DNA of 64,000 nt from Shinella zoogloeoides (GCF_003574625.1 NZ_QNUJ01000004.1:62001-126000); one strand, 5' to 3'; positions 1 through 9,223 are shown, counted from the first letter of the stretch. Notes: generated by a model not told the origin, from the sequence alone. Translations and numbers: made by a program.

Positions 1-1520
1 TCCGGCTGCATCTTGATCGCGCCGATCTCGTTCTTGGTGATGTTGCCGTTGCGGCAGAGCATGGGGATCAGCCAGCGCGGTTCGGCCCGCTGCTTGCGGC
101 CGACCGAAATGGAGATCCAGACGCTGGCGGCAAAGCTGTCGCGGGGGCGCTTGGTCTCGGCCGGGATGGCATCGTTGCTGCGCTCGCGCGGCTTGCGCTG
201 CTCGAGCGAGACCTCGATCAAGTCTTCCGGCGCGGAGCGACCGGCCTTGAAGAAGCGCGTGACGGCGGCGGCAAGCTGGCGGGAGTCGAATTTCTCGACC
301 AGCGCCGCGACCGTTGCTTCTTCGTCTTCGGTGACCTTGTCGGAAAGCAGCGGATCGGCGAGCAGGCGCTCGTCGTCGCGGCGCAGGATCTCCTCGGCCG
401 AGGGCGGGGTCGCCCAGTTGGCCTTGAGGTTCGCCATCTGAAGCAGGCGCTCGGCCTTGCGGCGGGCGTTGAGCGGCACGATCAGGGCGCTCACCCCTTT
501 TCGACCGGCGCGGCCGGTGCGGCCCGAACGGTGCAGCAGGGTATCGGGATTGGTCGGCAGGTCGGCATGGACGACCAGCTCGAGGTTCGGCAGGTCGATG
601 CCGCGGGCGGCGACGTCGGTGGCGATGCAGACGCGGGCGCGGCCGTCGCGCATGGCCTGAAGGGCGTGGGTGCGCTCGTTCTGGCTGAGTTCGCCGGAAA
701 GGGCGACGACCGAGAAGCCGCGATTGTTGAAGCGGGCCGTCAGGTGGTTCACCGCCGCGCGCGTCGAGCAGAAGACGATGGCGTTCTGCGCATCGTAGAA
801 GCGCAGCGTGTTGATGATGGCGTTCTCGCGGTCGGCAGGCGCGGTCAGCAGGGCGCGATAGTCGATATCGACATGCTGCTCCTTCTCGGCGGCCGTCGAG
901 ATACGCATCGCATTGCGCTGGTAGTTTTTCGCGAGCGCGGCGATCTCCTTCGGCACGGTGGCCGAGAACATCAGCGTGCGGCGGTCTTCCGGCGCGGCTT
1001 CCAGGATGAATTCGAGGTCTTCGCGGAAGCCGAGGTCGAGCATTTCGTCGGCCTCGTCGAGCACGACGGCGCGGATGTCGGAAAGATCGAGATTGCCCCG
1101 GGTGATGTGGTCGCGCAGGCGTCCCGGCGTGCCGACGATGATATGGGCGCCGCGCTCCAGCGCGCGCCGTTCCGTGCGCACGTCCATGCCGCCGACGCAG
1201 GAGGCGATGACGGCGCCGGTCATCTCGTAGAGCCATTCCAGCTCGCGCTTGACCTGCATGGCAAGTTCGCGCGTCGGGGCGATGACGAGGGCGAGGGGGC
1301 TTGCGGCGCGGCCGAAGCGCTCTTCGCCGTCAAGCAGCGTCGGGGCGACGGCGAGGCCGAAGGCGACGGTCTTGCCGGAGCCGGTCTGCGCGGAGACCAG
1401 CGCGTCGGCATCGCCGATCTTCGGGTCGGAGACGGCGATCTGCACCGGCGTCAATGTGGTATAGCCGCGTTTTTCCAACGCCTTTGCCATCGCCGGAGCG
1501 AGGCCTTCGAAACTCGTCAT
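1..1520 (-). CDS. DEAD-box ATP-dependent RNA helicase (DeaD/CsdA-like), 3' end beyond window
   Basis: ATP-driven RNA unwinding, expected in ribosome assembly or cold-shock RNA remodelling in the cytoplasm. The frame is open from the ATG at 1518-1520 to the window edge, about 506 codons, so the C-terminus is missing. Visible in order: Q-motif region (LTPVQ, near residue 24), Walker A AQTGSGKT, PTRELA, GTPGRL, the DEAD box in VLDEADEML, SAT, and the helicase C motifs (VFCSTRAAV, ATDVAARGID, HRSGRTGRAG). The last visible part (RWLIPMLCRNG...) looks like the start of a DbpA-type RNA-binding domain, as in DeaD/CsdA. It is divergent from panC across about 280 bp. The Shine-Dalgarno is weak, but the N-terminus MTSFEGLAPAM fits the family. 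The exact paralog (deaD, rhlE, dbpA) is an inference from the C-terminal extension. Confidence 0.9.
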   Translation of the reverse strand, partial: MTSFEGLAPAMAKALEKRGYTTLTPVQIAVSDPKIGDADALVSAQTGSGKTVAFGLAVAPTLLDGEERFGRAASPLALVIAPTRELAMQVKRELEWLYEMTGAVIASCVGGMDVRTERRALERGAHIIVGTPGRLRDHITRGNLDLSDIRAVVLDEADEMLDLGFREDLEFILEAAPEDRRTLMFSATVPKEIAALAKNYQRNAMRISTAAEKEQHVDIDYRALLTAPADRENAIINTLRFYDAQNAIVFCSTRAAVNHLTARFNNRGFSVVALSGELSQNERTHALQAMRDGRARVCIATDVAARGIDLPNLELVVHADLPTNPDTLLHRSGRTGRAGRKGVSALIVPLNARRKAERLLQMANLKANWATPPSAEEILRRDDERLLADPLLSDKVTEDEEATVAALVEKFDSRQLAAAVTRFFKAGRSAPEDLIEVSLEQRKPRERSNDAIPAETKRPRDSFAASVWISISVGRKQRAEPRWLIPMLCRNGNITKNEIGAIKMQP

Positions 1521-1801
1521 AGGGGGTCTTTCGGAATTCGGGTTCAGCGGCGATCTTGCACCGCACTCTCAAGCCCGCGCGTAACGGGCGTGTGTGGGCG
1601 CTCTCTACTGTTCCTTGCCGCAAATGTACAGTGCGCAAAACGCAAAGCTGCCCAGCGGGTTAAGCGATGGCGGGCAAGAGTCTTTCCCGATTGTCTTTTT
1701 GCGCTGCACAAGATAGAAAACGGCGCTCCCCGAAATGCTCCCGAGAAGGCATGCGGACAGGGCCGCCCGCGGGAGAGGGCGAGAGCAAGGAGGAACCGGC
1801 G

Positions 1802-2665
1802 ATGCAGACCTTCACCACCATCGCGGACCTGCGCGCGGCGCTGGCGCCGCACCGCCTGGACGGCCGGACCATCGGTCTCGTTCCCACCATGGGCTATCTT
1901 CATGTCGGCCATATGGAGCTTGCCCGCCGGGCGCTCGCCGACAACGACATCGTCGTCGCCACCATTTTCGTCAATCCGCTGCAGTTCGGCGCGAACGAGG
2001 ATCTCGCGCGCTATCCGCGCGACCTTGCCCGCGACCAGGCGATGCTGGAGGCGGCGGGTGTCCACTATCTCTTCGCCCCCGGCGTCGCCGACATGTATCC
2101 GCGGCCGATGGAAACCGTGGTCGACGTGCCGACGCTCGGCGCGGAGCTGGAAGGCTCCGTCCGTCCCGGCCATTTCGCCGGCGTCGCGACGGTCGTGACC
2201 AAGCTCTTCAACATCGCCGGTCCCGACCGCGCCTATTTCGGCGAGAAGGACTACCAGCAGCTCGCCATCATCCGCCGCATGGTCGCCGATCTCGCGCAGC
2301 CCCTGGAGGTGGTCGGCGTGCCGACGGTGCGCGAGGCGGACGGGCTCGCCTGCTCCTCGCGCAATGTCTACCTGTCCGCGGAAGAGCGTGCCGCCGCCGC
2401 CATCGTGCCGCGCGCGCTGGAAGAGGCCGAGCGGTTGGTCGCGGCGGGCGGGACGGATGCGAAGCGGCTGGAAGCGGCCGTGACGGCCTTCATCGCCGCG
2501 GAGCCGCTGGCAAGGCCCGAAGTGGTCGCCATCCGCGATCCCGACACGCTGGCCGAGATCGGCAGCGTTGGCGACAGGCCGGTTCTTTTGTTGCTTTTCG
2601 TGCGCTTTGGGGGCACGAAACTCCTCGATAACCGGGTCATCGGCCCGAAAAACGCGAAAAGGTAG
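1802..2665 (+). CDS. panC: Pantothenate synthetase
   Basis: Joins pantoate and beta-alanine with ATP to make pantothenate, the last step before CoA synthesis. The protein is 287 aa, normal for PanC (about 280-290). The nucleotide-binding motif [10 protein letters not shown] lies at residues 28-37, followed by [16 protein letters not shown] and SSRNVYLS, all PanC hallmarks. The frame is open further upstream, but the ATG at 1802 sits right after an AAGGAGG Shine-Dalgarno, which decides the start. panB begins 6 nt after its stop, so the two genes form a pantothenate operon. Identification is secure. Confidence 0.96.
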   Translation: MQTFTTIADLRAALAPHRLDGRTIGLVPTMGYLHVGHMELARRALADNDIVVATIFVNPLQFGANEDLARYPRDLARDQAMLEAAGVHYLFAPGVADMYPRPMETVVDVPTLGAELEGSVRPGHFAGVATVVTKLFNIAGPDRAYFGEKDYQQLAIIRRMVADLAQPLEVVGVPTVREADGLACSSRNVYLSAEERAAAAIVPRALEEAERLVAAGGTDAKRLEAAVTAFIAAEPLARPEVVAIRDPDTLAEIGSVGDRPVLLLLFVRFGGTKLLDNRVIGPKNAKR

Positions 2666-2671
2666 CGTGAT

Positions 2672-3496
2672 ATGAGCGTACACACCGCCAAACGCCGTCT
2701 GGCTCCCGCCGACATCAAGGCTTTGAAGGGCCAGCGCCCGATCGTCAGTCTCACCGCCTATACGACGCCGGTTGCCAAGCTGATGGACCCGCATGTCGAT
2801 TTCATGCTGGTCGGCGACAGTCTCGGCATGGTGCTCTACGGCCTCGATTCGACCGTCGGCGTAACCATCGAGATGATGATCGCCCATGGCCAGGCCGTCA
2901 TGCGCGGCTCGTCCAATGCTTGCGTCGTGGTCGACCTGCCGTTCGGCTCCTACCAGCAGTCCAAGGAGCAGGCCTTCGCAACCGCCGCCCGCGTGCTCAA
3001 GGAAACCGGCTGTTCGGCTATCAAGCTCGAGGGCGGCGCGGAAATGGCCGAGACGGTGCATTTCCTCACGCAGCGCGGCATTCCGGTGCTCGGCCATGTC
3101 GGGCTTATGCCGCAGCTCATCAACACGACCGGCGGCTACCGCACGCTCGGCCGCAACGACAAGGAAGTCGACAAGATCCGCAAGGACGCCGCGGCCATCG
3201 ACGATGCCGGCGCCTTCGCCATCGTGGTGGAGGGCACGGTCGAGCCGGTGGCGCGCGAGGTGACCGCCGAGATCAAGGCGCCGACCATCGGCATCGGCGC
3301 ATCGCCGGCCTGCGACGGCCAGGTTCTCGTCGTCGACGACGTGCTCGGCATCTTCACCGACTTCAAGCCGCGCTTCGTCAAGCATTTCGCCAATCTCGCG
3401 CCGGTGATGAGCGAAGCCTTCGCCACCTATGCCGAGGAGGTGAAGGCCCGCAGCTTCCCGGGACCGGAGCATACGTTCCAGCTCAAGAAGAGCTGA
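2672..3496 (+). CDS. panB: 3-methyl-2-oxobutanoate hydroxymethyltransferase (ketopantoate hydroxymethyltransferase)
   Basis: Transfers a hydroxymethyl group from methylene-tetrahydrofolate to alpha-ketoisovalerate, the first committed pantothenate step. The protein is 274 aa, the usual size of the decameric TIM-barrel enzyme. Family signatures are [14 protein letters not shown] near the N-terminus, [13 protein letters not shown] and [13 protein letters not shown]. The start ATG lies 6 nt after the panC stop, so the genes are probably co-transcribed and translationally coupled. A perfect palindrome follows the stop and probably ends the operon. Confidence 0.96.
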   Translation: MSVHTAKRRLAPADIKALKGQRPIVSLTAYTTPVAKLMDPHVDFMLVGDSLGMVLYGLDSTVGVTIEMMIAHGQAVMRGSSNACVVVDLPFGSYQQSKEQAFATAARVLKETGCSAIKLEGGAEMAETVHFLTQRGIPVLGHVGLMPQLINTTGGYRTLGRNDKEVDKIRKDAAAIDDAGAFAIVVEGTVEPVAREVTAEIKAPTIGIGASPACDGQVLVVDDVLGIFTDFKPRFVKHFANLAPVMSEAFATYAEEVKARSFPGPEHTFQLKKS

Positions 3497-3500
3497 GCCT

Positions 3501-3530
3501 GAAGATCAGGAGGCCCGCCTCCTGATCTTC
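3501..3530 (+). terminator. Perfect 14-bp palindrome after panB
   Basis: GAAGATCAGGAGGC and its exact reverse complement are separated by only two bases, starting 5 nt after the panB stop. There is no T-tract, so this is a terminator-like or mRNA 3'-end hairpin rather than a canonical intrinsic terminator. Confidence 0.6.
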
Positions 3531-3657
3531 ATCCATCAGCGCCGGTCGTCACAGGGCGCCGATCGATCAATCCTGCTGAACGGTCCATCAGCCATATTGG
3601 TTTGCCGGTGGACCGTGCCTGCTCTATGGCTTCAGCCAACGCAAGAGAGCAGAACCC

Positions 3658-4392
3658 ATGACACCCGCCACGAAAGAAGAAATCCGCGACGCCGCCCGGC
3701 GCGGGCTGGCCATCGCGCTCGCCGCCGCGCCGTTCGGCGTGCTGTTCGGCGCCGTCGCCGTCGATAACGGCCTCAGCATCGCCGAAGCGGCGCTGATGAG
3801 CGCCACGCTCTATGCCGGCGCGAGCCAGCTCGTCGGCGTCGAGCTGTTCAATCATCATGTCGCGCCGTGGCTGGTGGTGCTGTCGATCTTCGCGGTGAAT
3901 TTCCGCCACGTGCTCTATTCGGCGGCGATTGCCGCCCATATCCGGCATTTCACCTTCTGGCAGAAGGCGACCGGGCTTTTCCTGCTGGTCGATCCGCAAT
4001 TCGCCGAGACGGAGCGGCGGGCCGATGCCGGCATTCGCGTCGGCTATGTCTGGTTTCTGGTGCTCGGCCTCAGCGTCTATATTCCCTGGTTCTTCCTGAC
4101 GTTGCTCGGCGGCTTCCTCGGCAACCTCATCGGCGATCCCAAGGCCATCGGTATCGACGTGCTGCTGCCGATCTACTTCATGGGGCTGGTGCTCGGCTTC
4201 CGCAGCCGGGCGAACTGGCTGCCGGTGGTGCTCGCCTCGTCCGTCGGCTCGATCCTGGCGCTGCATTTCGTCGGCTCGCCCTGGCATGTCAGCCTCGGCG
4301 CGCTGGCCGGCATCGCCGTCGCCGCTGTCATGCCCATCGACGGGGAAGAGAGCGCGGCGCCCATCGGCGATACCGTTGAAGGGGAGGCATGA
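3658..4392 (+). CDS. azlC: AzlC family branched-chain amino acid exporter, large subunit
   Basis: Integral membrane partner of an AzlCD-type (BrnFE-like) exporter of branched-chain or related hydrophobic amino acids. The protein is 244 aa with several hydrophobic segments. The AzlC signature region is visible: APFGVLFGAVA near residue 22, then LYAGASQL and VNFRHVLYSAAI. The ATG at 3658 follows a purine-rich stretch (AGAGAGCAGAA). The stop overlaps the azlD start by 4 nt (ATGA), the classic coupled arrangement. The substrate is inferred from the family only. Confidence 0.88.
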   Translation: MTPATKEEIRDAARRGLAIALAAAPFGVLFGAVAVDNGLSIAEAALMSATLYAGASQLVGVELFNHHVAPWLVVLSIFAVNFRHVLYSAAIAAHIRHFTFWQKATGLFLLVDPQFAETERRADAGIRVGYVWFLVLGLSVYIPWFFLTLLGGFLGNLIGDPKAIGIDVLLPIYFMGLVLGFRSRANWLPVVLASSVGSILALHFVGSPWHVSLGALAGIAVAAVMPIDGEESAAPIGDTVEGEA

Positions 4393-4706
4393 GCATGGAC
4401 ACGATGTTCCACACCCAGACACTGCTGATCATCGCGGCCGGCGCGATCGCCACCTATCTCACGCGCATCGGCGGCTATGTCTTCATTACGCGCATGAAGC
4501 GCATTCCGCCGCGGGCCGAAGCGGCGCTGAATGCCGTTCCGGCCGCGGTCCTGACGACGCTGGTGGCGCCGGCCGCCGTGACCGGCGGCCTCGACGTCAC
4601 CCTCACCATGGCGGTCGCCTTCCTCGTCGGCCTGCGTATCTCGCTTCTGCCGATGCTGGGCGTGGGCTGGATCGTCGTGATGATCCTGCGTCACGTCATC
4701 GGCTGA
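4389..4706 (+). CDS. azlD: AzlD family branched-chain amino acid exporter, small subunit
   Basis: Small partner of AzlC; the two are thought to form the export channel together. The protein is 105 aa with three to four hydrophobic helices and the typical TYLTRIGGY motif near residue 20, followed by PRAEAALNAVPAAVL. It starts inside the azlC stop (ATGA at 4389). Its last 11 nt overlap the end of the convergent aminopeptidase gene, so the two transcripts collide tail to tail. Confidence 0.86.
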   Translation: MSMDTMFHTQTLLIIAAGAIATYLTRIGGYVFITRMKRIPPRAEAALNAVPAAVLTTLVAPAAVTGGLDVTLTMAVAFLVGLRISLLPMLGVGWIVVMILRHVIG

Positions 4707-6531
4707 TCGGGGCCGTCGCCTTTTCCAGCCATGCCTTCGTCGCGTCGTCCGAAAGGAGCGGCGCGATCTTTTCGCGCGTTTCGGCGTGATAGGCATTGAA
4801 CCAGGCGAGCTCCTCGTCCGTCATCAGCGCCGGCACGACGAGGCGGCGGTCGATGGGGCAGAAGGTCAGCGTCCCGAAACCGAGCATGTCGATATCACCG
4901 CCCTCGACGGGCGCGGCCGGCAGGGTGTGGATGAGGTTCTCGATGCGGATGCCGAAGCTGCCGGGGCGGTAGTAGCCCGGTTCGTTCGAGAGGATCATGC
5001 CGGGCAGAAGCTCCTGTGTCGAAAGCCGCGAAATGCGCTGCGGGCCTTCATGCACCGAGAGATACGAGCCGACGCCATGGCCGGTGCCGTGCGCGAAGTC
5101 GGCGCCGGCCTTCCACAGGGCGATGCGGGCGAGGGGGTCGAGATCGCAGCCGCGCGTTCCTTTGGGGAAGCGGGCCGTGCTGATGGCGATCATGCCCTTG
5201 AGGACCAGCGTGAAGAAGCGCTTCTGCTCCTCCGGCACCGCGCCGATGGCGACCGTGCGGGTGATGTCCGTCGTGCCGTTGATATATTGCGCGCCGGAAT
5301 CGATGAGGAAGAGCGTGCCCGGTTCGAGCGTCGCATCGCTCGCCGTCGTCACGCGGTAATGCATGATGGCGGCATGCGCGCCGGCGCCGGAGATGGTGTC
5401 GAAGGAAATGTCCTTCAGCGGGTTCTGCTGGCGCTCGCCGACGCGGCGGCGCACCTCTTCCAGCTTCTTCGTGACGGCGATCTCGGTCTCGGTTCCCGGC
5501 GTCGTGCCATCGAGCCAGGCGAGGAATTCCACCATGGCCGCGCCGTCCTGGAGATGGGCGCGGGCGGAGCCCTGAAGCTCGACGTCGTTCTTGCAGGCGC
5601 GGGGCAGGCGGGCCGGGTCGGCGGCCTCGACGAGCGTGCCGCCCTTGCCGCGGACGATCTCGGCCAGCGCGAAGGGTGCGTGGTCCGGGTCAATGAGGAT
5701 GCGCTTGCCTTCCGCCGCCAGCGCCGCGATGCGTTCGTCGAACTGTGAGGGGGGCACGAGGTCGGCGAGCTGCGTGAGATAGGCTTCCTGCTCGATGCCG
5801 GTCTTGCGCTTGTCGAGGAAGAGCTGCGGGCGGCCGTTCGCCGGGATGATGGCGCGGGCCAGCGGGTGGGGCGTGTGCGGCACGTCGCTGCCGCGGATGT
5901 TGAAGATCCAGGCGATGGAGGAGGGATCGGTGACGGCGAGGGCATCGGCGCCGGCCTTCGCCGTCGCCTCGGCCATCTTCACGAGCTTGTCCCTGGCGAG
6001 CTCCCCGGCATGGTCGATGGTCTGGATGGCGACGCGGCCGAGCGGTTCGCTCGGGCGGCCGGTCCAGATGCGGTCGAGCGGGTTGTGCGGCAGGAGGACG
6101 AGCGCGCCGCCGAGGCCGGCAAGCGCCTTTTCCAGCCGGCGCACTTCCGCGCCGGTGTGCAGCCAGGGATCGATACCGAGGCGGAAGCCCTTCGGCGCAT
6201 GATTTTGCAGCCAGAGATGCGGCGGTTCGCCGACGAGGTCGCCGCCGGTGAAGACCGTGCCGTCCACCTGCTCGGCGAGCTGCGTGACATAGCGCCCGTC
6301 GACGAAGACCACGGCCTCGCCGCGCATGACGAGCGCGACGCCCGCCGAGCCGGTAAAGCCCGTCAGCCAGGACAGGCGCTCGGCGGAGGCCGGCACATAT
6401 TCGCCCTGATATTCATCGGCGCGCGGCACGAGGAAGCCGTCGATGCCGAGCGTGTCGAAGGAGGCGCGCAGTGCATCCGCGCGCTCGCGGCCGAACTGGG
6501 GCGTGGAGGTGACGTCGAAACTCTGGAACAT
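4696..6531 (-). CDS. Xaa-Pro aminopeptidase (M24B family, XPNPEP1-like)
   Basis: Metal-dependent cytoplasmic peptidase that removes N-terminal residues preceding proline. The protein is 611 aa, the long three-domain form (two creatinase-like N-domains plus a pita-bread catalytic domain), not the short PepP/PepQ form. Metal ligands of the M24 fold are visible in order: LIDSGAQYINGTTDITRT (two Asp), HGTGHGVG (His), LSNEPGYY (Glu) and IRIENL (Glu). The frame is open 62 codons further upstream, but the ATG at 6529-6531 (MFQSFDV) gives the usual N-terminus. It is convergent with azlD, with an 11-nt overlap. Confidence 0.92.
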   Translation of the reverse strand: MFQSFDVTSTPQFGRERADALRASFDTLGIDGFLVPRADEYQGEYVPASAERLSWLTGFTGSAGVALVMRGEAVVFVDGRYVTQLAEQVDGTVFTGGDLVGEPPHLWLQNHAPKGFRLGIDPWLHTGAEVRRLEKALAGLGGALVLLPHNPLDRIWTGRPSEPLGRVAIQTIDHAGELARDKLVKMAEATAKAGADALAVTDPSSIAWIFNIRGSDVPHTPHPLARAIIPANGRPQLFLDKRKTGIEQEAYLTQLADLVPPSQFDERIAALAAEGKRILIDPDHAPFALAEIVRGKGGTLVEAADPARLPRACKNDVELQGSARAHLQDGAAMVEFLAWLDGTTPGTETEIAVTKKLEEVRRRVGERQQNPLKDISFDTISGAGAHAAIMHYRVTTASDATLEPGTLFLIDSGAQYINGTTDITRTVAIGAVPEEQKRFFTLVLKGMIAISTARFPKGTRGCDLDPLARIALWKAGADFAHGTGHGVGSYLSVHEGPQRISRLSTQELLPGMILSNEPGYYRPGSFGIRIENLIHTLPAAPVEGGDIDMLGFGTLTFCPIDRRLVVPALMTDEELAWFNAYHAETREKIAPLLSDDATKAWLEKATAPISR

Positions 6532-6790
6532 GGGTGGCTTCCGGTGAGGCGATGAATCGTGCAGGCAATTTAACCGATCCCGGCAGGGAGGGAAACGCGG
6601 GCGGGGGCATACGGACGGATCGAGAGGTCTCAGATTGGACTTATGCGCTCCGCGCATGGCACCCATGACGCAAAAGGGACTATCTCTATTTTTTCTATCG
6701 ATTATAAGCGGCGTCAACGAAGCGAACTTAAACGCGCTTCAAGCGAAACGAAGTGAAAGTTCCTCCAGTCCTTCGTGTCGCACATAGCTA

Positions 6791-6945
6791 GGTGTTCCGA
6801 TCAGGCGTCTTGCCGGTCACTCCTCCTCCCTCCTCCGGGAAGGCGCTCGGAACACATAGGTCCGCTCGAGCACTCCTCCTCCTCAAGCTCGCGGGCAGGC
6901 CGGTTCGCCGGTCCATAGGCGGTGCCTCTGGCACCGCCTTTTATT
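6791..6945 (+). ncRNA. Alpha-r14/cuckoo-like trans-acting small RNA with anti-Shine-Dalgarno loops
   Basis: The region folds into successive hairpins. In the first, GTGTTCCGA (6792-6800) pairs with TCGGAACAC (6847-6855), with inner pairing GCGTCTT/AAGGCGC; its loop carries ACTCCTCCTCCCTCCT. The second, near 6862-6893 (CCGCTCGAGC with GCTCGCGGG), has a loop with ACTCCTCCTCCT. A strong intrinsic terminator follows. Two CUCCUCC loops complementary to the Shine-Dalgarno sequence are the hallmark of alpha-r14/cuckoo RNAs of alphaproteobacteria, which base-pair at ribosome binding sites. A CATAGCT box at 6783-6789 could be part of the promoter. A 72-codon frame across the same bases has no protein-like features. 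The family name is from memory; the structure is seen directly. Confidence 0.75.
6917..6943 (+). terminator. Rho-independent terminator of the small RNA
   Basis: Perfect 10-bp stem: AGGCGGTGCC (6917-6926), loop TCT, GGCACCGCCT (6930-6939), followed by TTTATTTT. This is a canonical intrinsic terminator on the plus strand and fixes the 3' end of the small RNA. Confidence 0.92.
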
Positions 6946-7022
6946 TTGCCCGGATTTCCAGTCGACACCGCGCCATGGCCTCGGGGCGAGCCCGAGGGCG
7001 ATGGAGATGAGGAGAGAGAAGC

Positions 7023-7904
7023 CTAGCGGCGGTTGTCGAGGTGGATCGTCACCCAGCCTTCGCGCCAGATGGTCTTCACATGGCGCAGGCCCGCGCCGTT
7101 ATAGGCGGCGAGCACCTTCCAGCGTTGCGAGGCGAGGATACCCGACAGGATGACGTCGCCGTTCGGGGCGAGCTGCGCCGCCAGTTGCGGGGCCATGCGC
7201 ATCAGCGGGCGGGCGAGGATATTGGCGATGATCAGATCGAACGGACCGTGGCGACCGAAGGCGGTGGAGTGGAAGCCCGGCGCGGTTTCCAGCGCGATGC
7301 CCGAGGCTATGCCGTTGAGGCGCACGTTCTCGCGCGCGACGCGGGTGGCGATGGGATCGATGTCGGTCGCCAGCACCCGGATGGGGGCGAGCTTGCGCGC
7401 GGCGATCGCCAGCACGCCGCTGCCCGTTCCAAGGTCGAGCGCGCGCTTTACCCTGCGCTTGCGCATCACGTCGAAGATGACTTCCAGGCAGCCCGCCGTC
7501 GTGCCGTGATGGCCGGTGCCGAAGGCCTGCCCGGCATCGATCTCGATGGATATCTCGCCGGCGCGCGCCGTGCCGCGGTCATGCGAGCCGTGCACGACGA
7601 AGCGCCCGGCGCGCACGGGCTTCAGGCCCTCGAGCGACTTGGCGATCCAGTCGATATCGGGAAGAACCTCGCGCTGGATCTCGACGCCCGGGAAATCGGC
7701 GGCGAGCAGGGCGGCGAAGCGTTCGTGGATATCCGCCTCTTCCGGCCGGAACATGTAGACGGAGGCTTCCCAGACGTCGTTCTTCTCGTCGATCTCCATC
7801 GTGGCGATGGCGTAGCCTTCTTCCTCGAAGGCGTCGCTCATCAGCGAAAGTGCCGCTTCCGCCTTTTGCTCGGTGGTGCTGATATAGAGGCGGATTTCGC
7901 TCAC
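7023..7904 (-). CDS. prmA: Ribosomal protein L11 methyltransferase
   Basis: SAM-dependent trimethylation of ribosomal protein L11. The protein is 293 aa. The AdoMet-binding motif LDLGTGSGVLAIAA is followed by the acceptor-side motif IIANILARPLM, both diagnostic of PrmA, and the N-terminal substrate-recognition domain precedes them. I chose the GTG at 7904 (MSEIRLYIST) because this N-terminus matches rhizobial PrmA as I recall it and AGGAA lies about 9 nt upstream. An ATG at 7940 would add 12 residues. Confidence 0.9.
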   Translation of the reverse strand: MSEIRLYISTTEQKAEAALSLMSDAFEEEGYAIATMEIDEKNDVWEASVYMFRPEEADIHERFAALLAADFPGVEIQREVLPDIDWIAKSLEGLKPVRAGRFVVHGSHDRGTARAGEISIEIDAGQAFGTGHHGTTAGCLEVIFDVMRKRRVKRALDLGTGSGVLAIAARKLAPIRVLATDIDPIATRVARENVRLNGIASGIALETAPGFHSTAFGRHGPFDLIIANILARPLMRMAPQLAAQLAPNGDVILSGILASQRWKVLAAYNGAGLRHVKTIWREGWVTIHLDNRR

Positions 7905-7982
7905 GGGCCGGGTTCCTGTTGTTTCAGGTCCGCCTAGCATGTCCGAAAGCCGAGGGCAAAGGTGGATCGCCGGTAAGCGCGC

Positions 7983-8582
7983 TTATCCCTTGATCAGGTT
8001 GGCGAGCTTCTTTTCGGCGACGTCCGGGTTTTCGCCATAGGAGATCGTGCCGGTGAAGCGGCCGGTCGCGTCGAGCAGGAAGACCGAGGCCGTGTGGTCC
8101 ATCGTGTAGTCGCCGTCCGGCTTTTCCTCGTCGAGCGGCACCTTGCGGTAATAGACGCGGAAGCCCTTGACCATGTCCAGCACCTTGGCCGGCGGGCCGG
8201 AAATGCCGGTGATGCGCTTGGAGACGTTGCCGACATACTGGCCCATCAGCTCGGGCGTATCGCGCTCCGGGTCGACGGTGACGAAATAGGCCTGCAGCTT
8301 GCTGCCGTCCGGGTCCACCTTGTCGAGCCAGCCGTTGAGCTCGAAGAGCGTCGTCGGGCAGACTTCCGGGCAATGGGTGAAGCCGAAGAAGAGGGCTGTC
8401 GGCTTGCCGGTGAAGGCCTTCTCGGTGATCGGCTTGCCGTCCTGGGCGACGAGTTCGAAGGGCACGCCGAACGGACCGCTCGCCACCTGGTCCTTGGAGC
8501 GGGTCATTTCCAGCGTGAACCAGCCGAGCAGGCCGGCGACGAGCGCGACGGCGATCCAGAGTACGAGGCGCAGGGTCTTCAT
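7983..8582 (-). CDS. SCO1/SenC family copper chaperone
   Basis: Membrane-anchored, thioredoxin-fold protein facing the periplasm that delivers copper to the CuA site of cytochrome c oxidase. The protein is 199 aa with one N-terminal transmembrane anchor (residues about 7-26). The copper ligands of the family are present: the CPEVC motif (Cys71, Cys75) and the distal His163 in DYTMDHTAS. The ATG at 8582 has AAGGA about 7 nt upstream; an open frame continues upstream but has no signal. It is probably expressed on its own or with prmA, which lies 79 bp downstream. Confidence 0.92.
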   Translation of the reverse strand: MKTLRLVLWIAVALVAGLLGWFTLEMTRSKDQVASGPFGVPFELVAQDGKPITEKAFTGKPTALFFGFTHCPEVCPTTLFELNGWLDKVDPDGSKLQAYFVTVDPERDTPELMGQYVGNVSKRITGISGPPAKVLDMVKGFRVYYRKVPLDEEKPDGDYTMDHTASVFLLDATGRFTGTISYGENPDVAEKKLANLIKG

Positions 8583-8603
8583 GGCAGTCCTTCGGTGGGC
8601 TCC

Positions 8604-8703
8604 GGAGCATTTTCGCTTTTCTTCGAATCGCGAAAGCGCCCCAACTCTTTGTTTCGCCGCATTGTCCGGCGCCGAAGCGATCCCGCTTCGGCTGGAAATG
8701 CTC
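8604..8703. repeat. Mosaic intergenic palindromic element (RIME-like)
   Basis: The outer arms GAGCATTT (8605-8612) and AAATGCTC (8696-8703) are inverted. Inside are two hairpins: CGCTTTT paired with GAAAGCG, and a perfect GCCGAAGCG / CGCTTCGGC stem at 8671-8692. AACTCTTTGTTTCGCC in the middle is typical of Rhizobium intergenic mosaic elements. It sits just upstream of the SCO1 gene. No second copy was noticed in this window, so the repeat status rests on family resemblance. Confidence 0.5.
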
Positions 8704-8809
8704 ATGTCGGCAACGCCGCTCGCCCGGTGTCATAGTCCTTCGGCGCAGGGCGCGCAAACGCGCCAATTGCCGCAATGCCGGCAAAGCGGAAGGGCTCGCG
8801 CGATTGTGA

Positions 8810-8968
8810 TCAGAAGCACCAGGACATGCCGGATTCGGCAAGGCTGAGGAAGATCGCCGTGCCGTGCTCCAGCCAGCCGGCAAAGGCCGCCGTCGCGACC
8901 ATGACGGCGAGCCCGAGCGCGACCAGCGCGGCGGGAACGACGGTATATCGGCGGGCTGTCTTGTCCAT
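8810..8968 (-). CDS. Small membrane protein, unknown function
   Basis: 52-aa protein starting at the ATG at 8966-8968 (MDKTARRY). It has one strongly hydrophobic segment (residues about 9-30: VVPAALVALGLAVMVATAAF) and a short tail ending GMSWCF. Similar tiny proteins near SCO1 genes exist in Rhizobiaceae as far as I recall, but no function is known. The gene lies upstream of the mosaic repeat, in the same direction as the SCO1 gene. Coding status is likely but not certain because of the size. Confidence 0.5.
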   Translation of the reverse strand: MDKTARRYTVVPAALVALGLAVMVATAAFAGWLEHGTAIFLSLAESGMSWCF

Positions 8969-9223
8969 GGCGGGACCATAGCACGGAACGGCCATGTTCG
9001 AAACCGCCCCGGCCTGCCGCTACGTCAGGCGTTTCAATGTGCCGAAACCGGCCGGAATACCTCATTCTGCAAGGTTTCCTTAGGCATTGTTTAATCTCTC
9101 TTTGTCACCTTGCCATGACGCGCATCAGGCCCTCGGGCTCCGGGACATGACGTCCGCCGCACGCCGAACGGCGCGCCGCGCATCTCTCACAGTTCGCTCC
9201 CTCGTCGGGAAGAGGTCTTGTCC

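Noticed and set aside
531-2198. Long plus-strand frame across the DEAD-box helicase and panC
   Set aside because: It is antisense to the helicase motifs and out of frame with panC, with no domain.
6792-7010. 72-codon frame over the small RNA
   Set aside because: The bases form stable hairpins and an intrinsic terminator inside the frame; the peptide is random-looking.
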